Positions 1 to 6,559 of a DNA stretch of 64,000 nt are shown here, one piece after another. Under the pieces are notes generated by a model, which saw only the letters and a list, made by a program, of their open reading frames with translations, did not search any database and was not told the DNA's origin. Every line of letters starts with the position of its first letter. Position 1 is the first letter of the stretch. The stretch lies in contig NZ_CP018221.1 in the NCBI RefSeq assembly GCF_001890385.1, positions 1,847,501-1,911,500 on the forward strand, in the 5' to 3' direction. The stretch is from Tardibacter chloracetimidivorans (GTDB lineage: Bacteria > Pseudomonadota > Alphaproteobacteria > Sphingomonadales > Sphingomonadaceae). A program made the position numbers and the translations under genes.

Positions 1-289
1 GCTGAAGCGCCACCAACCCGTCAGCGCGCAGCCAGAGCGTCTGGCAATAGCGCACAGCGGCTTTCTGTGGTTCGGCAAAGAGCATGTTCGGGCTTTCGTT
101 CATCCATCGCTCAATGGCCGTGCCGCCCCTGTTGAGCATGACCTTGACCATGCTGTTGCGCCTGCCGCCCAATTCGCCTGTCAGGTCGACGACGGTTGAT
201 GGTTCGTACATCCCATGAGCGCGGGCGAACTCGTTCACCTCGCCGAGATTTTCTTCAACCTTGCGCTTTGCTCGTACCCGCTTTGCCAT
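1..289 (-). CDS. Phage hypothetical protein (partial, cut by window edge)
   Basis: An open frame starts at an ATG at 289 and runs off the left edge, giving about 96 residues. The visible part begins with a Lys/Arg-rich stretch (MAKRVRAKRKVEENLGEV) and continues as a mostly helical, soluble protein. I do not recognise a family. It follows the microgene at 296-376 by 6 bp and belongs to the leftward operon. A small-terminase or structural-module adaptor role is possible from position alone, but nothing in the sequence proves it. Confidence 0.6.
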   Translation of the reverse strand, partial: MAKRVRAKRKVEENLGEVNEFARAHGMYEPSTVVDLTGELGGRRNSMVKVMLNRGGTAIERWMNESPNMLFAEPQKAAVRYCQTLWLRADGLVALQ

Positions 290-295
290 GTGTGG

Positions 296-376
296 TTATC
301 CCCCGAAATAATGTGGATAGAGAACGAACCCGATCAGGAAACCGAGCGCCAAAAGAACCACGTCCAGTCTGTCCAT
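296..376 (-). CDS. 26-residue membrane microprotein
   Basis: The ATG at 376 overlaps the stop of the preceding gene as ATGA, so translation is probably coupled. The product has two charged residues at its N-terminus, then one hydrophobic segment (LDVVLLALGFLIGFVLY) and an aromatic tail. It is too short for ordinary gene callers. The function is unknown. It is the last of three consecutive membrane-type microgenes (504-656, 376-507, 296-376). A holin-like role is conceivable, but no endolysin is visible nearby. Confidence 0.5.
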   Translation of the reverse strand: MDRLDVVLLALGFLIGFVLYPHYFGG

Positions 377-507
377 CACCCTTCCTTCCGTGCCAACCCC
401 AAGATGACTAATAAGGCGGCACCGAATATGGACATCGTCACCATGTCCTGTGACAGCAGGGATAAAACCCCGCAGGTCATTCCTGCCACAAATGCACGGG
501 CGCTCAT
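376..507 (-). CDS. 43-residue membrane microprotein
   Basis: The ATG at 507 overlaps the upstream stop as ATGA, and its own stop overlaps the next start in the same way. The peptide starts MSARAFVAGMTCGVLSLL and has two hydrophobic stretches separated by a short polar Gln-Asp turn, ending in a positively charged tail (LARKEG). This pattern fits a small membrane protein with one long or two short helices. No family is recognised. A longer start in the same frame at 576 exists but would overlap the upstream gene widely, so I prefer 507. Confidence 0.5.
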   Translation of the reverse strand: MSARAFVAGMTCGVLSLLSQDMVTMSIFGAALLVILGLARKEG

Positions 508-656
508 TCTCCGTCCTTCCGTGTCGGAAGGGATGCGGCCAACCTCCAAATGCGCTTTCCAAGGTCGATCAAGCAAAGCGGGAGGATGATTGAAAACCAG
601 AACCCAAGACCGATTGCGAACCCAGCCTGGATCAATGGATTGATGCTGATCGTCAT
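504..656 (-). CDS. 50-residue membrane microprotein
   Basis: The ATG at 656 overlaps the stop of the 653-913 gene (ATGA) and follows a purine-rich stretch. The protein has a hydrophobic N-terminal half (IQAGFAIGLGFWFSIILPL) and a basic C-terminal tail (LGKRIWRLA...RKDGE), a single-pass topology with a cytosolic positive tail. The function is unknown. Both ends are coupled to neighbours, which supports real translation more than the sequence itself does. Confidence 0.5.
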   Translation of the reverse strand: MTISINPLIQAGFAIGLGFWFSIILPLCLIDLGKRIWRLAASLPTRKDGE

Positions 657-913
657 TCTCTATCCTCCTGTGAGAGAGCGGCTTTGATCATGGCTTTCCA
701 GAGATCGCCAATATCCCGATACGCCATTTCCCCGAGGCGGGGCGGGATAGATAAGCGCATCTCATAAGTAGGTTCGCGCATTGCTTCGATCACGGCGCGG
801 GCGGCTTCTCGACACTTGGCGCGGTACTCCGGCGGGCCGGCATCGAACGCATGAACGCCGCTGAGAAAGGGATCGAGCGCGCGGGCGCAGCGCGTCACCA
901 TGTCGTTAGCCAC
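653..913 (-). CDS. Phage hypothetical protein, 86 aa
   Basis: A soluble 86-residue protein, probably helical, with charged and amphipathic segments (REAARAVIEAMREPTYEM) and a C-terminal acidic tail. It sits in the leftward operon, overlapping the gene at 906-1127 upstream and the microgene at 504-656 downstream. No known domain is recognised. Small proteins of this type are common accessory genes next to phage replication modules. Confidence 0.65.
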   Translation of the reverse strand: MANDMVTRCARALDPFLSGVHAFDAGPPEYRAKCREAARAVIEAMREPTYEMRLSIPPRLGEMAYRDIGDLWKAMIKAALSQEDRE

Positions 914-1127
914 CGTGACCCTCCTTTTGGATTGCCCGCCAGTTCGATGCCCACGGACTGGTTGGATCGACGGCGAGGCGGGTGTTTTCTGTTACCGCGC
1001 CAATCTGCGCATCGACACGCTGCAAAATGGCGCTCGGTTGCGTGTAGAAGCCGATCACCTCCCAACGCGTCCCATCTTCGTGGATGAGCATGTCGCCGGT
1101 CTTGGCGCTTGCCATGTCATTCGCCAT
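906..1127 (-). CDS. Phage hypothetical protein, 73 aa
   Basis: A 73-residue soluble protein with a beta-type pattern (GDMLIHEDGTRWEVIGFYTQ) typical of a small barrel or a KOW-like fold, but no family can be named. It overlaps the genes on both sides by 8 and 11 bp. Its first five residues, MANDM, are the same as those of the next gene (653-913), perhaps by chance or from local duplication of the translation start. Confidence 0.6.
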   Translation of the reverse strand: MANDMASAKTGDMLIHEDGTRWEVIGFYTQPSAILQRVDAQIGAVTENTRLAVDPTSPWASNWRAIQKEGHGG

Positions 1128-1335
1128 TGGACTTAGCCTTGTTGGCCTTGCGGGTAGCTGCTGCTTTCCTGCTACGCTCTGACCTCTGGGCTGCGGTGAG
1201 AGAGAAGTTGGTGCGCCATTGCTCGTTTCTCACGATGCGCTCTTTCGGCCACGGCCAGCGCACAGGCTCAACGTGGAAATCTTCCCAGCGTGGTGCCGGG
1301 CGGAACCAGTTCAGAAGCTTATTGAAAATGCTCAT
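1117..1335 (-). CDS. Phage hypothetical protein, 72 aa, basic
   Basis: A 72-residue protein with a Trp- and Pro-rich first half (WFRPAPRWEDF, RWPWPKERI) and a strongly basic, Ala/Lys/Arg-rich tail (RSRKAAATRKANKAK). The tail could bind nucleic acid. It overlaps the genes on both sides. No family is recognised. Confidence 0.6.
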   Translation of the reverse strand: MSIFNKLLNWFRPAPRWEDFHVEPVRWPWPKERIVRNEQWRTNFSLTAAQRSERSRKAAATRKANKAKSNGE

Positions 1336-1571
1336 GAGAACGTCTCATCTACCGTGGCGTCCTGCGCATCGATATTGATCGTGCGGTCGCCGTTGATGAC
1401 ACAGTGCTGGATTGTCACTGCCTCGATCTTCGCCATGCGGGACAGCGCCTTGATCGCACATCGCTTCGTTTCCTGATCGCCCGACGCTTCCATGATGCGG
1501 ACAAGCGCGTCCGTGAGAGGCGAGAGGCTTTCAGGCGTCGTCTGCGTTCCAATCATCATTGCGTTCTGCAC
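1332..1571 (-). CDS. Phage hypothetical protein, 79 aa
   Basis: A 79-residue soluble protein that starts 31 bp downstream of the primase-helicase gene. The middle is helical (LTDALVRIMEASGDQETKR) and the C-terminal part looks like beta strands (VTIQHCVINGDRTINID). Its stop overlaps the next start by ATGA. No function can be assigned. It may be an accessory factor of the replication module because it follows the primase. Confidence 0.6.
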   Translation of the reverse strand: MQNAMMIGTQTTPESLSPLTDALVRIMEASGDQETKRCAIKALSRMAKIEAVTIQHCVINGDRTINIDAQDATVDETFS

Positions 1572-1602
1572 GTCATTTCTCCTTCGTTCATGGGGTTATC
1601 CG

Positions 1603-3072
1603 TTATGCGTCCGCGAACTCATCAACCCATTCGTGATAGGTCGAAGTGCGCCAGTCGTAGTTGAGTGTGACCCTTGCCTCCTCGCCGGGAAGACCCATGC
1701 GAACCTTGGTCACAAGCACGTCGATGCAGTTGCGCTCAGGGTGGTCTTTCGGGAGGTTCTTTTTCGGGCGGTGAACGACAAAACCATAGTCCGGCTTGTT
1801 CGCCCAATGCGCCGATCCTGAAATGCTGTAGAGGCCGGGGATGGGCAGTTTCGCCCCTACCATCTGAGGCTTTGCCGGGTGGGCTATGATCCACAGCGCC
1901 ACGTCATACCGGCGTGCGAAGCGCTTCATCATCCGGATAGCGCGTGATGTGTAATCCGTCTCGCTTTCGTCCGACTTGCGCTTGTGGTCCAGCTCGTTCC
2001 ACGGATCGATGACAACGACCTTCGCCCCGTCCCTCAAGATCGCTGTACGGGCCAGGTCCAGCATATCCTCCAGCGTCATGTCCGCGTCGTCGTCTTCGGC
2101 CTGCTGTGCGAGGATGCGAAGATGATCGCGCATCACCTGATCGGCCTTTGCGGCAAGATCGGGTGGGCATCCGAATTCCGCGGTGTTCGCCATCGCAGCG
2201 CGAAGCTTCCGTATCAGGATCGGGTTCACCTGCGTCTCGAACGAGCCAAGCGCGATGGTCACGCCATCCTTCAGCAGGTTCGCCAGTATCTTGACCAGCA
2301 ACGATGTCTTGCCCTGCCCCGCATAGCCGGTGCCGACCGTAAGGGTCCCCGGTGTTACGGGGAGCATTTCGCAGAGCCTTGGGACGCCATGATTGAACGG
2401 CTCGATCTCTGGCGGAGCCGGAAAGTCGTCGATCGTGTAGAGGCCCTTCACCGGATAGGGTCGGGCGTCGTTGATCGCCTGCCTTACCCCAGCGGGTCCA
2501 TGCGCAATCAGAACCTCATTCAGGTCTTTGCAGCCACCGGGATAGCTGACGATCCGGCAGCGCTCAGGGCCGATCCAGCGGACAAGATCAGCGGCGAGGC
2601 GGCGTCCGGCTTCATCCCCGTCAGCCGCGATGATGAACGCGCCCACCATGTCCAGCAGGTCGCGACTGCGCCAGAGATACTGGTATCCAGCACTCTCCGG
2701 GTTGGTTATCGCGTCTTCTTTCGGGGCGGCGGTCCCGTTCGGCACGGAGAGGACGTAGCGGTTCCAAGCAGTCATCGCCGCCAGCGCGTCCCATTCGCCC
2801 TCGGTTATCACCACCGGCTGCTTGCCCTCCTGCACTTCCGGCAGCAGCAACACGTCGTGGTTCCACAGGCACAGGGGCGCTCCCTGATCCATGCGGTGCT
2901 TCTTCTCGCTGGTCTGCCGGTACTTGTGGTTCACCACCTGTCCGCGCTCGACGTAGGGCACGCTCAGCCAGAAGCCTGCGCCGTCGCGCGTCGTCTCTAG
3001 CCCAAGCTTCTCTGCGAGATCGGCCGGTATCCCCCGCGCCTCGATCCATTGCTTGTGCTTGTCGTGCAGCAT
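1603..3072 (-). CDS. Phage primase-helicase (TOPRIM + DnaB-like helicase)
   Basis: A 489-residue protein with the T7 gp4 / Twinkle arrangement minus the zinc domain. The TOPRIM part shows the acidic motif VITEGEWDALAA near residue 90 and AADGDEAG near 150. The helicase part shows a Walker A motif (GYAGQGKTS) near 250, a Walker B strand (KVVVIDPWNE) near 350 and IIAHPAKPQ near 395. It should unwind the fork and lay down primers for prophage replication. The ATG at 3072 has a strong ribosome binding site (AAGGGAG, 6 nt spacer). A zinc ribbon that belongs to this family is encoded just upstream in another frame (3073-3226). Confidence 0.9.
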   Translation of the reverse strand: MLHDKHKQWIEARGIPADLAEKLGLETTRDGAGFWLSVPYVERGQVVNHKYRQTSEKKHRMDQGAPLCLWNHDVLLLPEVQEGKQPVVITEGEWDALAAMTAWNRYVLSVPNGTAAPKEDAITNPESAGYQYLWRSRDLLDMVGAFIIAADGDEAGRRLAADLVRWIGPERCRIVSYPGGCKDLNEVLIAHGPAGVRQAINDARPYPVKGLYTIDDFPAPPEIEPFNHGVPRLCEMLPVTPGTLTVGTGYAGQGKTSLLVKILANLLKDGVTIALGSFETQVNPILIRKLRAAMANTAEFGCPPDLAAKADQVMRDHLRILAQQAEDDDADMTLEDMLDLARTAILRDGAKVVVIDPWNELDHKRKSDESETDYTSRAIRMMKRFARRYDVALWIIAHPAKPQMVGAKLPIPGLYSISGSAHWANKPDYGFVVHRPKKNLPKDHPERNCIDVLVTKVRMGLPGEEARVTLNYDWRTSTYHEWVDEFADA

Positions 3073-3226
3073 CTGAAACTCCCTTGAATCCGCAATTGTG
3101 GCAGAGCCAGACGAAGCCGCCCTGCACGATGGAAACCGATAAACTTGCGTCCCGCTTGTTCTTCCGGGTCGGACCGCAATCGGGGCAAATCTGCTTGCCA
3201 GCGCGCCGGGGTTCCCATGTCAGCAT
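3073..3226 (-). CDS. Primase-type zinc ribbon in a different frame from the helicase
   Basis: The frame starting with ATG at 3226 encodes a four-cysteine ribbon: CPDC, about 25 residues, then CHNCGFKG. This is the zinc-binding N-terminus expected for a T7 gp4-type primase. Its start overlaps the stop of the O-like gene (ATGCTGA), a sign of translational coupling. The frame stays open to 2621 but stops looking like protein after about 50 codons. To join it to the 489-residue TOPRIM-helicase a +1 (or -2) frame change near 3073-3090 would be needed. It may be a frameshift mutation, a sequencing error, or a separately made ribbon. Confidence 0.6.
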
Positions 3227-3930
3227 GGCACCGAAACCTGTTCGTCGGACTGGCTTGGCTGCCGATGCTTCCGGTTCAAGTTCGCCAGCCAGTTCGAGGT
3301 TGGGACAAACCAGTTCTTGCGCGTCGCTTCCGGCGCTTCGGTTGCCAGCCAGTCATCACGAGATTGCAACGCGGCGCGAAGGTCGAGATTGGGATACGCC
3401 TTTTCCCATGCCCGATAATTCTCAAGATTGAGACGGATCACTTTCCCGCCAAACTCGTAGTCCGGTATATTTATATTTTCTTGGTTTAATGGTTTAATGG
3501 TTAGTTCTTTGTCCCGCTGTTGTCCCGCTGTTGTCCCGGTTTCCGTTTCTTCGTTGTCCCGCTTGGCGACTTCGGCTGTCTGATATTTCGCGTAATTACA
3601 TATAGTTATGATGGATTGGCCTTGTCCCGCCGGGTGTCCCGCTGTTGTCCCGGTTTTTGAACGCATCGAAATCATGCCTTCGCGGGTCAAAAGCTTCAGA
3701 AAACGGTCGACGGCGGACTTGGACCAGCCCCATTTTTCAGCCATGAAGCGCACCGAATAGGACAGCTCGCCGCGCTCAAGATCGACCGAGTGACCCTTGA
3801 TGCGAGCTTTGGTCTGTCGCCATGCGGCACTGGCGATAAGCCATGCCCATGCATCCCGACGCGAGAACACATCGCCGTCGAATATGTCATGCTCAAGCCA
3901 CTCGCGGCTCATGGCGACATAACCGCTCAT
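3220..3930 (-). CDS. O-like phage replication protein with winged helix domain
   Basis: A 236-residue protein. The first 110 residues form a winged helix domain (RFMAEKWGWSKSAVDRFLKL), followed by a low-complexity linker with TGTTAG-type repeats and a C-terminal segment (ATRKNWFVPTSNWLANL) often found at the end of phage replication initiators. The family recruits the helicase to the origin, and the next gene is that helicase. The DNA repeats in the linker match the way lambda carries its origin inside gene O. It overlaps its neighbours on both sides. Confidence 0.8.
   Translation of the reverse strand: MSGYVAMSREWLEHDIFDGDVFSRRDAWAWLIASAAWRQTKARIKGHSVDLERGELSYSVRFMAEKWGWSKSAVDRFLKLLTREGMISMRSKTGTTAGHPAGQGQSIITICNYAKYQTAEVAKRDNEETETGTTAGQQRDKELTIKPLNQENINIPDYEFGGKVIRLNLENYRAWEKAYPNLDLRAALQSRDDWLATEAPEATRKNWFVPTSNWLANLNRKHRQPSQSDEQVSVPC
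3465..3653. repeat. Iteron cluster and AT-rich DNA: candidate prophage replication origin
   Basis: TTGTCCCGC (minus strand GCGGGACAA) occurs at 3509, 3520, 3531, 3554, 3622 and 3645 (the sites at 3531 and 3645 end in G), with a one-base variant at 3634. Spacings within clusters are 11, 11 and 12, 11 bp. An AT-rich stretch at 3465-3510 flanks the first cluster, and another at 3580-3615 lies between the clusters. The whole array lies inside the O-like gene, as in lambda. Binding by the O-like protein is inferred. Confidence 0.65.
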
Positions 3931-4121
3931 GCCGTCTCCAGCATCATAGATTGAATGAGAAGCATGGCGTCTTCATCGGAGAGCCAACCGGCATAGTTGG
4001 CTTCCATGATCGTTGCCTTGCGTTCGGCGGCTGTGGCGAACGTCGCGAGATATTCCTGGAACTCCATCATCCGCTCTGCGCGGGCGATGACGTATTGGAA
4101 GAGTTCGCCGATAGGAGTCAT
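3927..4121 (-). CDS. Phage hypothetical protein, 64 aa
   Basis: A 64-residue helical, acidic protein (ERMMEFQEYLATFATAAERKA). The start and stop are both in ATGA overlaps, with the 35-residue microgene at 4118-4225 upstream and the O-like gene downstream. No domain is recognised. Its place directly before the initiator suggests a replication accessory role, which is inference. Confidence 0.6.
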   Translation of the reverse strand: MTPIGELFQYVIARAERMMEFQEYLATFATAAERKATIMEANYAGWLSDEDAMLLIQSMMLETA

Positions 4122-4225
4122 TGCCCCATCCCCGATAAGTTGCTCCGAAGATTCTCGCAGAGACGGCGCGAATAAACAGTCGTGACAAGACTGGTTTGAG
4201 ACCCTAGATGGTTCCGCTTTTTCAT
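4118..4225 (-). CDS. 35-residue microgene coupled at both ends
   Basis: The ATG at 4225 overlaps the RusA stop as ATGA, and the stop at 4118-4120 overlaps the next ATG (4121) in the same way. The product starts MKKRNHLGSQ, is Ser/Arg/Leu-rich and has no recognised domain. It fills exactly what would otherwise be a 100-bp gap in an operon with no other gaps here. That exact fit is the main reason to call it. Confidence 0.45.
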   Translation of the reverse strand: MKKRNHLGSQTSLVTTVYSRRLCENLRSNLSGMGQ

Positions 4226-4623
4226 GCCGTCACCATCACTTGGACGCGCGGCGTCAGGTCGTAGAACTTCCGCACCGTTGCTTCGATCACCTGTGCGTCA
4301 TCATTCCATACGATGCCGTTCAAGGCGTCGGAGATGATCTTCCCGGCATTGTCCCAATCGGGCTTTTTTACCGGCCTGATGAGCCTTAGCGCGGCGTCAT
4401 TCTGCCATTTCTTCGGCTTGCTGGCAGGGATCGCCAGACACACATCGACCAACAGCTTGACGGGGCCGTCATATGGCTCCCTGCCGTCCATCGCCTCGGC
4501 TGCGAGAATCTTCACCATCGCGCCGAAATTGCGCTGCTTGGGCGGAGTGAAAGAGAACTTGCCGTTCTTGCCAGCACGCGCCCATGCGACAGGTTCGCCG
4601 GGAACGACGAAAGACGCGATCAC
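4222..4623 (-). CDS. rusA: RusA-type Holliday junction resolvase
   Basis: A 133-residue protein of the RusA family. The signature KPDWDNAGKIISDALNG followed by WNDDAQV carries the conserved aspartates that bind the catalytic magnesium. The N-terminus (MIASFVVPGEPVAWARAG) is also typical of the family. It cuts four-way junctions formed during phage replication and recombination. Translation begins at GTG (4623), which overlaps the upstream stop as GTGA. The length fits the family (about 120-140 residues). Confidence 0.92.
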   Translation of the reverse strand: MIASFVVPGEPVAWARAGKNGKFSFTPPKQRNFGAMVKILAAEAMDGREPYDGPVKLLVDVCLAIPASKPKKWQNDAALRLIRPVKKPDWDNAGKIISDALNGIVWNDDAQVIEATVRKFYDLTPRVQVMVTA

Positions 4624-4757
4624 TTCCGCACCCGCTTTTCCGCCTCTAGGGCGACTTCCTCAGTGATGAGGTTCTGCACACGGTAGCGGCGGATTACCTC
4701 CCTCTGTTCATAGGAAGGGAAGCCGTCTAGCAGGGCTAGGAGCGTAGCGAGGTTCAT
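4620..4757 (-). CDS. 45-residue small phage protein
   Basis: The ATG at 4757 overlaps the stop of the HNH gene (ATGA) and its own stop overlaps the GTG start of rusA. The protein is charged and helical (MNLATLLALLDGFPSYEQRE, then an Arg/Glu-rich tail). The function is unknown. Perfect coupling on both sides supports translation. Confidence 0.6.
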   Translation of the reverse strand: MNLATLLALLDGFPSYEQREVIRRYRVQNLITEEVALEAEKRVRK

Positions 4758-5029
4758 GCAGCCACCCTCCGGTAACTGACAACACCAGTAAGCACCCCAG
4801 GATCAAATGGCCGATCCGCTTTCACCTGATTGCACTCAAGGCATACGAGCGCCCAATTGGAGGGGTTGTCAGCACCGCCGTCACGACGCGCGACGATGTG
4901 ATCCACTGTCGCCTGCCGCAGGCCGAACTCCCGGCCCAGCCCAATGTCGCGCTTGCAGTACTCGCAGCGCGGGTGTGTCAGGAAGGTTTGGCGCTTCCAT
5001 GCCGAGCGCCGCCTGCTTGCATAGCTCAT
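4754..5029 (-). CDS. HNH endonuclease
   Basis: A 91-residue stand-alone HNH nuclease. It shows a structural zinc pair (CEYC near residue 22), the catalytic DHIVARRDGG box near 43, an Asn (DNPSNW) and the second cysteine pair (CLECN). Such small HNH proteins in phages nick or cut DNA, often in packaging or replication. Here the gene sits in the replication operon next to rusA, so a role in DNA processing is likely. The basic N-terminus may contact DNA. Confidence 0.85.
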   Translation of the reverse strand: MSYASRRRSAWKRQTFLTHPRCEYCKRDIGLGREFGLRQATVDHIVARRDGGADNPSNWALVCLECNQVKADRPFDPGVLTGVVSYRRVAA

Positions 5030-5385
5030 GACATGCTGCTCCCGATCAGGGAGTAGCTATGCTGGTGGGTGAAGTGCTGGCGGCGGACCTGCCGCACCGG
5101 CCCATCGGGATAGCCTTCCGGGTGAACTTCACGAAGGCGGTTGAGGAACATTGTTGTCGACGCGGTGGCGGCATTGATCCGCTGCCGATCCTCACTGAGC
5201 GTAATCGTCTTGGTCTTCGTCTTCCCGCCGTGGACGTAGCGGACGATCCTCAAGCGCTGGCGACGGAGGCGAACCGAACGTGCCGGGCGGCCAATGGCCT
5301 CGCCGATCTCATCATCCTTCAACCCGCCATCGAAAAGCTGGCGGATGCGCCTGTCTTCTTCTGGTGTGTATAGTTTGTTTTTCAT
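5026..5385 (-). CDS. Small Myb/GcrA-like DNA-binding protein
   Basis: About 119 residues. Residues 6-50 (YTPEEDRRIRQLFDGG, DEIGEAIGRPARSV) form a helix-turn-helix of the Myb/SANT or GcrA-like type. The tail is basic. I start it at the ATG at 5385, which overlaps the stop of the upstream HTH gene as ATGA, rather than at 5397. Role: probably a phage regulator of late or replication genes. The target is unknown. Confidence 0.7.
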   Translation of the reverse strand: MKNKLYTPEEDRRIRQLFDGGLKDDEIGEAIGRPARSVRLRRQRLRIVRYVHGGKTKTKTITLSEDRQRINAATASTTMFLNRLREVHPEGYPDGPVRQVRRQHFTHQHSYSLIGSSMS

Positions 5386-5543
5386 TGTGCCTGCCACCCC
5401 AGTTCCCGGCGGAGCTTTGCCAAAAGCTGACCGCCACGCTGGCGTGAAATGCTCAGACGTCCTGAAGCAGCGGTGATGGTGTCACCCTGCGCGAGCAGTT
5501 CCGCGAACATGTTGAGCTGGTGTCTGTTCTCCGGAGTCCTCAT
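5382..5543 (-). CDS. 53-residue helix-turn-helix protein
   Basis: The ATG at 5543 has a good ribosome binding site (AAAGGGAG). The product (MRTPENRHQLNMFAELLA) contains a helix-turn-helix (TITAASGRLSISRQRGGQLL) covering most of the chain. The frame is open upstream to about 5990, but there is no other good ATG or GTG start, so the longer 202-residue reading is probably artificial. Likely a small transcription factor of the early leftward operon. Confidence 0.6.
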   Translation of the reverse strand: MRTPENRHQLNMFAELLAQGDTITAASGRLSISRQRGGQLLAKLRRELGWQAQ

Positions 5544-5992
5544 GGCCTCGCTCCCTTTGGAAAGCCCCGCGAGCAGTTCGTGACGGTGGGTCCGACGACG
5601 CAGCGCCTCTGCTTGCTGGCGGTTGATTGCGCCGCGCTTGGCGGCGTCGTTGCGGCTCAGACGCTGCTCTTTCCGCAGCGCAAGACGTGTCTCTATCTCG
5701 TTGGAAAGCTGTCGGTCTGGCTTACAATCGCCCCGGAAACGTGGTTTAAAGACGTGTTCAAGGGACGTGGTTAACCTAGAGAAACAGCCGCTTATTTTGC
5801 GGTGCAGCGAAAATGGCACGCGCTTTGAATGGGTTAAGCCAACGACATGGCAAACCAGACGAAAAGCGTTCCAGTTTTGAACACTATACTTTTGGACAAG
5901 TCCCGCGAATGGGGCTTGCGTTCTTGCGTCCCATGGTGGGACATTAACGAAATGCTTGGAGGCCCCCGCCCCTGTGTTTCCCCCGCGCATTG
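5544..5992. other. 449-bp gap without a convincing leftward gene
   Basis: No good start codon exists on the minus strand here. I see three 13-bp direct repeats (5739-5777), an inverted repeat GTCCCATGGTGGGAC, and a short plus-strand frame (5847-6023). The gap interrupts an otherwise gap-free operon, so it may hold a leader, a regulatory site or a small RNA. Confidence 0.5.
5739..5777. repeat. Three 13-bp direct repeats (ACGTG...)
   Basis: ACGTGGTTTAAAG, ACGTGTTCAAGGG and ACGTGGTTAACCT begin at 5739, 5752 and 5765, an exact 13-bp period. The shared core is ACGTG plus an AA at the same offset. They lie in non-coding DNA and may be protein-binding iterons or an antitermination-type site. Confidence 0.5.
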
Positions 5993-6023
5993 CTACGCGG
6001 TTCCGTCTAGGCGTTCGAGATGA
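5847..6023 (+). CDS. Possible 58-residue Trp/Cys-containing protein (low confidence)
   Basis: A plus-strand frame in the gap of the leftward operon starts MANQTKSVPVLNTILLDKSR and contains CVPWWDINEM and several Cys. It is preceded by an in-frame TAA, but no clear ribosome binding site is seen. It overlaps the end of the GIY-YIG gene antisense by 31 bp. I recognise no family. It may be spurious. Confidence 0.25.
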   Translation: MANQTKSVPVLNTILLDKSREWGLRSCVPWWDINEMLGGPRPCVSPAHCYAVPSRRSR

Positions 6024-6559
6024 GCATGGTATTCAGCCCGCTTGTCCGCATGGTACGGGCACGCCAAACCGTGAAGGTGGGGCGCGGCAATGAACGCCTC
6101 CAGCTTGGCAATAGCTTGGGTGTCCCCGTTTTTGTAAACGTCGTATCCGGAGTGAGGGCGAGCATAGCCGGACCTATGCTCCGCCCAATGCAGACGCCCG
6201 GACAGGCTCATTTGTCGCCTATGTTCAAGAGTGCGCCTGATGGGCTTGCCGTCCTTCATGTGGGAGACGCGCAGAGGGGCCGGGAGACTGGCGACGTCGA
6301 AGCCACCCGCGTTGATGGCGGCGACAGTCCGGTCGATCTCATGCGACCAATTGAACCACTCTCGCCCCTTGTGAAGATGAACGAAAGCCGCGTGAAAACG
6401 CCGCTCGATACCTTCGTCCCCGTCGATCTCCGCGATGATCTCCAGAGGAAAAGGCGACCACGATTCAAGCGACGCACGCCTCCCGTCCGGAGAAACCGAG
6501 CATCCGATCTTGATCGGGCCTTTCATCCCAATGGGCCGGATGAAGTAGACCCGCCTCAT
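5993..6559 (-). CDS. GIY-YIG superfamily protein (T5orf172/MUG113-like)
   Basis: A 188-residue protein. The first 75 residues match the compact GIY-YIG nuclease variant seen in T5orf172/MUG113 domains: YFIRP, GPIKIGCS, then IERRFHAAF and GREWF. The C-terminal half contains NUMOD-like or zinc-like His/Cys residues (HGLACPYHADKR) but no named domain. The family is probably DNA-binding and sometimes nucleolytic. It follows the cro-like gene with an ATGA overlap, making it the second gene of the leftward operon. Confidence 0.75.
   Translation of the reverse strand: MRRVYFIRPIGMKGPIKIGCSVSPDGRRASLESWSPFPLEIIAEIDGDEGIERRFHAAFVHLHKGREWFNWSHEIDRTVAAINAGGFDVASLPAPLRVSHMKDGKPIRRTLEHRRQMSLSGRLHWAEHRSGYARPHSGYDVYKNGDTQAIAKLEAFIAAPHLHGLACPYHADKRAEYHAHLERLDGTA

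Noticed and set aside
296-656. Calling the membrane microgenes holins
   Set aside because: No endolysin or spanin nearby and they are in a replication-type operon; left as unknown.
1984-3000. 338-codon plus-strand frame
   Set aside because: Antisense to the primase-helicase with no domain match.
2621-3072. Continuation of the zinc-ribbon frame after the ribbon
   Set aside because: Arg/Gly-rich text without structure, overlapping the helicase; only the first 50 codons resemble a protein.
3500-3660. CRISPR array
   Set aside because: Repeats are 9 bp with 11-12-bp period inside a gene and without unique spacers.
5544-5990. Long N-terminal extension of the 53-residue HTH gene
   Set aside because: No good start codon or ribosome binding site; the ATG at 5543 has both.
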